This document shows, in pieces, positions 5,401 to 5,863 of a DNA stretch of 5,863 nt. The notes under the pieces are model-generated. The model ran no database searches, was not told where the DNA came from, and was given only the letters and a program-made list of their open reading frames with translations. The stretch spans positions 1-5,863 of the forward strand of contig JAUWTC010000190.1 in assembly GCA_030609785.1 (NCBI GenBank). Direction: 5' to 3'. The DNA is from Holophagae bacterium (GTDB lineage: Bacteria > Acidobacteriota > Thermoanaerobaculia > Thermoanaerobaculales > Sulfomarinibacteraceae). How positions within the stretch are numbered: position 1 is the first letter of the stretch; the number at the start of each line of letters is the position of its first letter. A program made the translations under genes and the position numbers.

Positions 5401-5863
5401 GGCCGGACGGTTCAGCTACCACTACACCCTGACCCGAGCCGAGAACGGGAACTTCGATCTCGGAGTTCGGACCTCGGACACCGGCGAAGCCGCAACCATG
5501 CGGAGGGGTCGATTCGGCGGGAGCCGGAACCCGCTCCTTTTCTCCCGGTGGATCCAGAGCCAGTTTCCCGGCGCCCAGGTCATCGGCGAACCCGACCTCG
5601 ACCTCAAGCCCGGGCGACACGCAGCCACCATTGAAGTCCAGGCCACAGTCGAACGTTCTGCCCTGATGGCCGGGGGTGGACTGAAAACGTATCCTGGCGC
5701 CTTCGAGCTGGATACTGAACTGATGTCGTCTGAGAACCGCTCAACCCCAATCATCGTCCCGGTTCGGCCAGACCTCGAGTGGACCATCGACCTCCGCCCG
5801 GGACCGGCGCCCCAGGTCCTCCCCGATCCGGTGGCCCTCCGGACCCCGTACGGCGAGCTCGAC
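2435..5863 (+). CDS. Exported DUF3857/transglutaminase-like protein, 3' end beyond the window
   Basis: A single frame stays open for 1143 codons and leaves the window without a stop, so the C-terminus is missing. Residues 1-34 form a signal peptide: basic n-region, hydrophobic core LRALLVCAMMLGLAL (15-29), likely cleavage near AA (33-34). An N-terminal helical part is followed by a galactose-binding-like beta domain (about 165-270) with VWLNGE at 210-215 and a typical RAGPNTLVVAV strand. Residues about 285-610 are helical, with two TPR-like repeats around 506-575. DUF3857 spans about 614-775, with LKEGDIIE (709-716). The transglutaminase-like core (about 835-955) has RYVGLEFG, then GDCKD with Cys896, FNHAIAYL with His939 and WLDGT with Asp952, so the triad is intact. 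The rest looks beta-rich. It probably acts in the periplasm or at the outer membrane; substrate and reaction (protease, cross-linker or other) are unknown. ATG 2435 is used here; TTG 2417 has a better ribosome site. Confidence 0.9.
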   Translation, partial: MRNGKTGVHRPIIGLRALLVCAMMLGLALTPQAAEQTDSVDIWASLQVAKALEDGLAPIDYPHVLLALEYRHSLTRWSTATHLLDRLASARPMDPLMADEVRRLRAALAVDQGHPAAATQLFHTSGGLTRWWSSPSHSIEELGDFSGQAVLPSADAGWRATPGTDPLGWVQVQGLAWPARRQMLYLATTVESDAISPVAIRLGAAQIARVWLNGELLLTTDFPLRAAEDQVAAGAWLRAGPNTLVVAVASESSDWWLRVRLTAPDGSALSGVREIERPPTTIRPVDRRPPDIRTLESEIRAAVAASRPGARLALASLLVDRSPYPEGSGSARKACREARREDPVQARLFEWMVTSEAAAERDLLAEAVDAGAPAFPARTELARWYQDRGLYFEAESLLTDHLKSPAVAAAALSLDVERWGPVILDDVIREMEKAPECLDILGVLADWAAQFGRWQLLDQVLDRLSALAPGLPRVEDLQLDDAARCGDGTRLEQLLTTQLARDPNQPGLRIRLARLHASQSHLDVASSVIFEGLTRCPNHVDLLMEQAHLQHRLGHDDAAARSAHQVLEDRPQSRRAEHLLALLGQKSEETHPILGPEELWQLADQIDHLEGPNVVLLDHTAVRFLPGNLTEKTVQQAWLVRSSEASRSLKRHHVPYVPETQRLRVLQARILRRDGSEVSARRQDSPRLSEPELNIFYDTRLRVFSFDDLKEGDIIEISTVVTETAEANETGAYEGGIIRLGRSAPTLRAEIELSGPQDQIPAWELAHLDGVPEITEEPDGTTHLKWIFRDLAGLPQDVPQGPELTFRPHLVYSNHPEWGDLADWYGRHVATRIRASRQVEDLGERLIRGVTNRGEKIARIYAFVTNEIRYVGLEFGEHRYRPFSADWVLAHRMGDCKDTAGLLVALFSSIDIPARMVMVRTSGLGPVAARMALLQDFNHAIAYLPEDDLWLDGTAAGHNAFPPPGPDQNAWVLVVDGPESRPLTTPAPGAGRFSYHYTLTRAENGNFDLGVRTSDTGEAATMRRGRFGGSRNPLLFSRWIQSQFPGAQVIGEPDLDLKPGRHAATIEVQATVERSALMAGGGLKTYPGAFELDTELMSSENRSTPIIVPVRPDLEWTIDLRPGPAPQVLPDPVALRTPYGELD

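Noticed and set aside
4376..5620. Open frame of 414 codons on the minus strand
   Set aside because: It is antisense to the DUF3857 and transglutaminase domains, which have recognisable motifs and an intact triad. Its translation shows no known family and no ribosome site was seen.

Overview
The window reads as ordinary chromosomal DNA from a GC-rich, Gram-negative-type bacterium with an elaborate envelope. It holds a probable lipoprotein, a nucleotide-sugar enzyme for surface glycans and a very large exported transglutaminase-like protein. The intergenic spaces carry 7-nt-period tandem repeats and dispersed hairpins. Large exported proteins combining DUF3857 with transglutaminase domains are, as far as I recall, common in Acidobacteriota and related phyla; assignment to such a lineage is inference and weak.

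Layout. (1) 54-728 (+): a predicted 224-aa lipoprotein-like protein of unknown function. A dispersed hairpin appears to lie in frame in its middle (about 387-453). (2) 729-1131: no credible gene. The stretch holds consecutive stem-loops, including a perfect 19-bp inverted repeat with a MITE-like outline (919-980). (3) 1132-1163: a short heptamer array that overlaps the 3' end of the next gene and supplies its stop codon. (4) 1161-2234 (-): a confident mannose-1-phosphate guanylyltransferase (manC type, no isomerase domain) with a strong Shine-Dalgarno and a plausible promoter. (5) 2235-2434: a divergent intergenic region with a 91-bp array that keeps a 7-nt register while its sequence drifts from GGGGTTA-like to TTCAGGG-like units. 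(6) 2435 to the window end (+): one continuous open frame of at least 1143 codons, running off the edge. It encodes an exported protein with a signal peptide, a galactose-binding-like beta domain, a TPR-like helical region, DUF3857 and a transglutaminase-like domain with an intact Cys-His-Asp triad.

How the genes relate: manC and the transglutaminase gene are divergently transcribed and share the array-containing spacer. Both suit envelope work (GDP-mannose supply; an exported protein of unknown substrate), but nothing in the sequence ties them into one pathway. I see no CRISPR array, rRNA, tRNA, phage gene or transposase gene, and no evidence of a complete new multi-gene system. The most distinctive features are the heptad-phased repeats on both sides of manC and the short palindromic elements.
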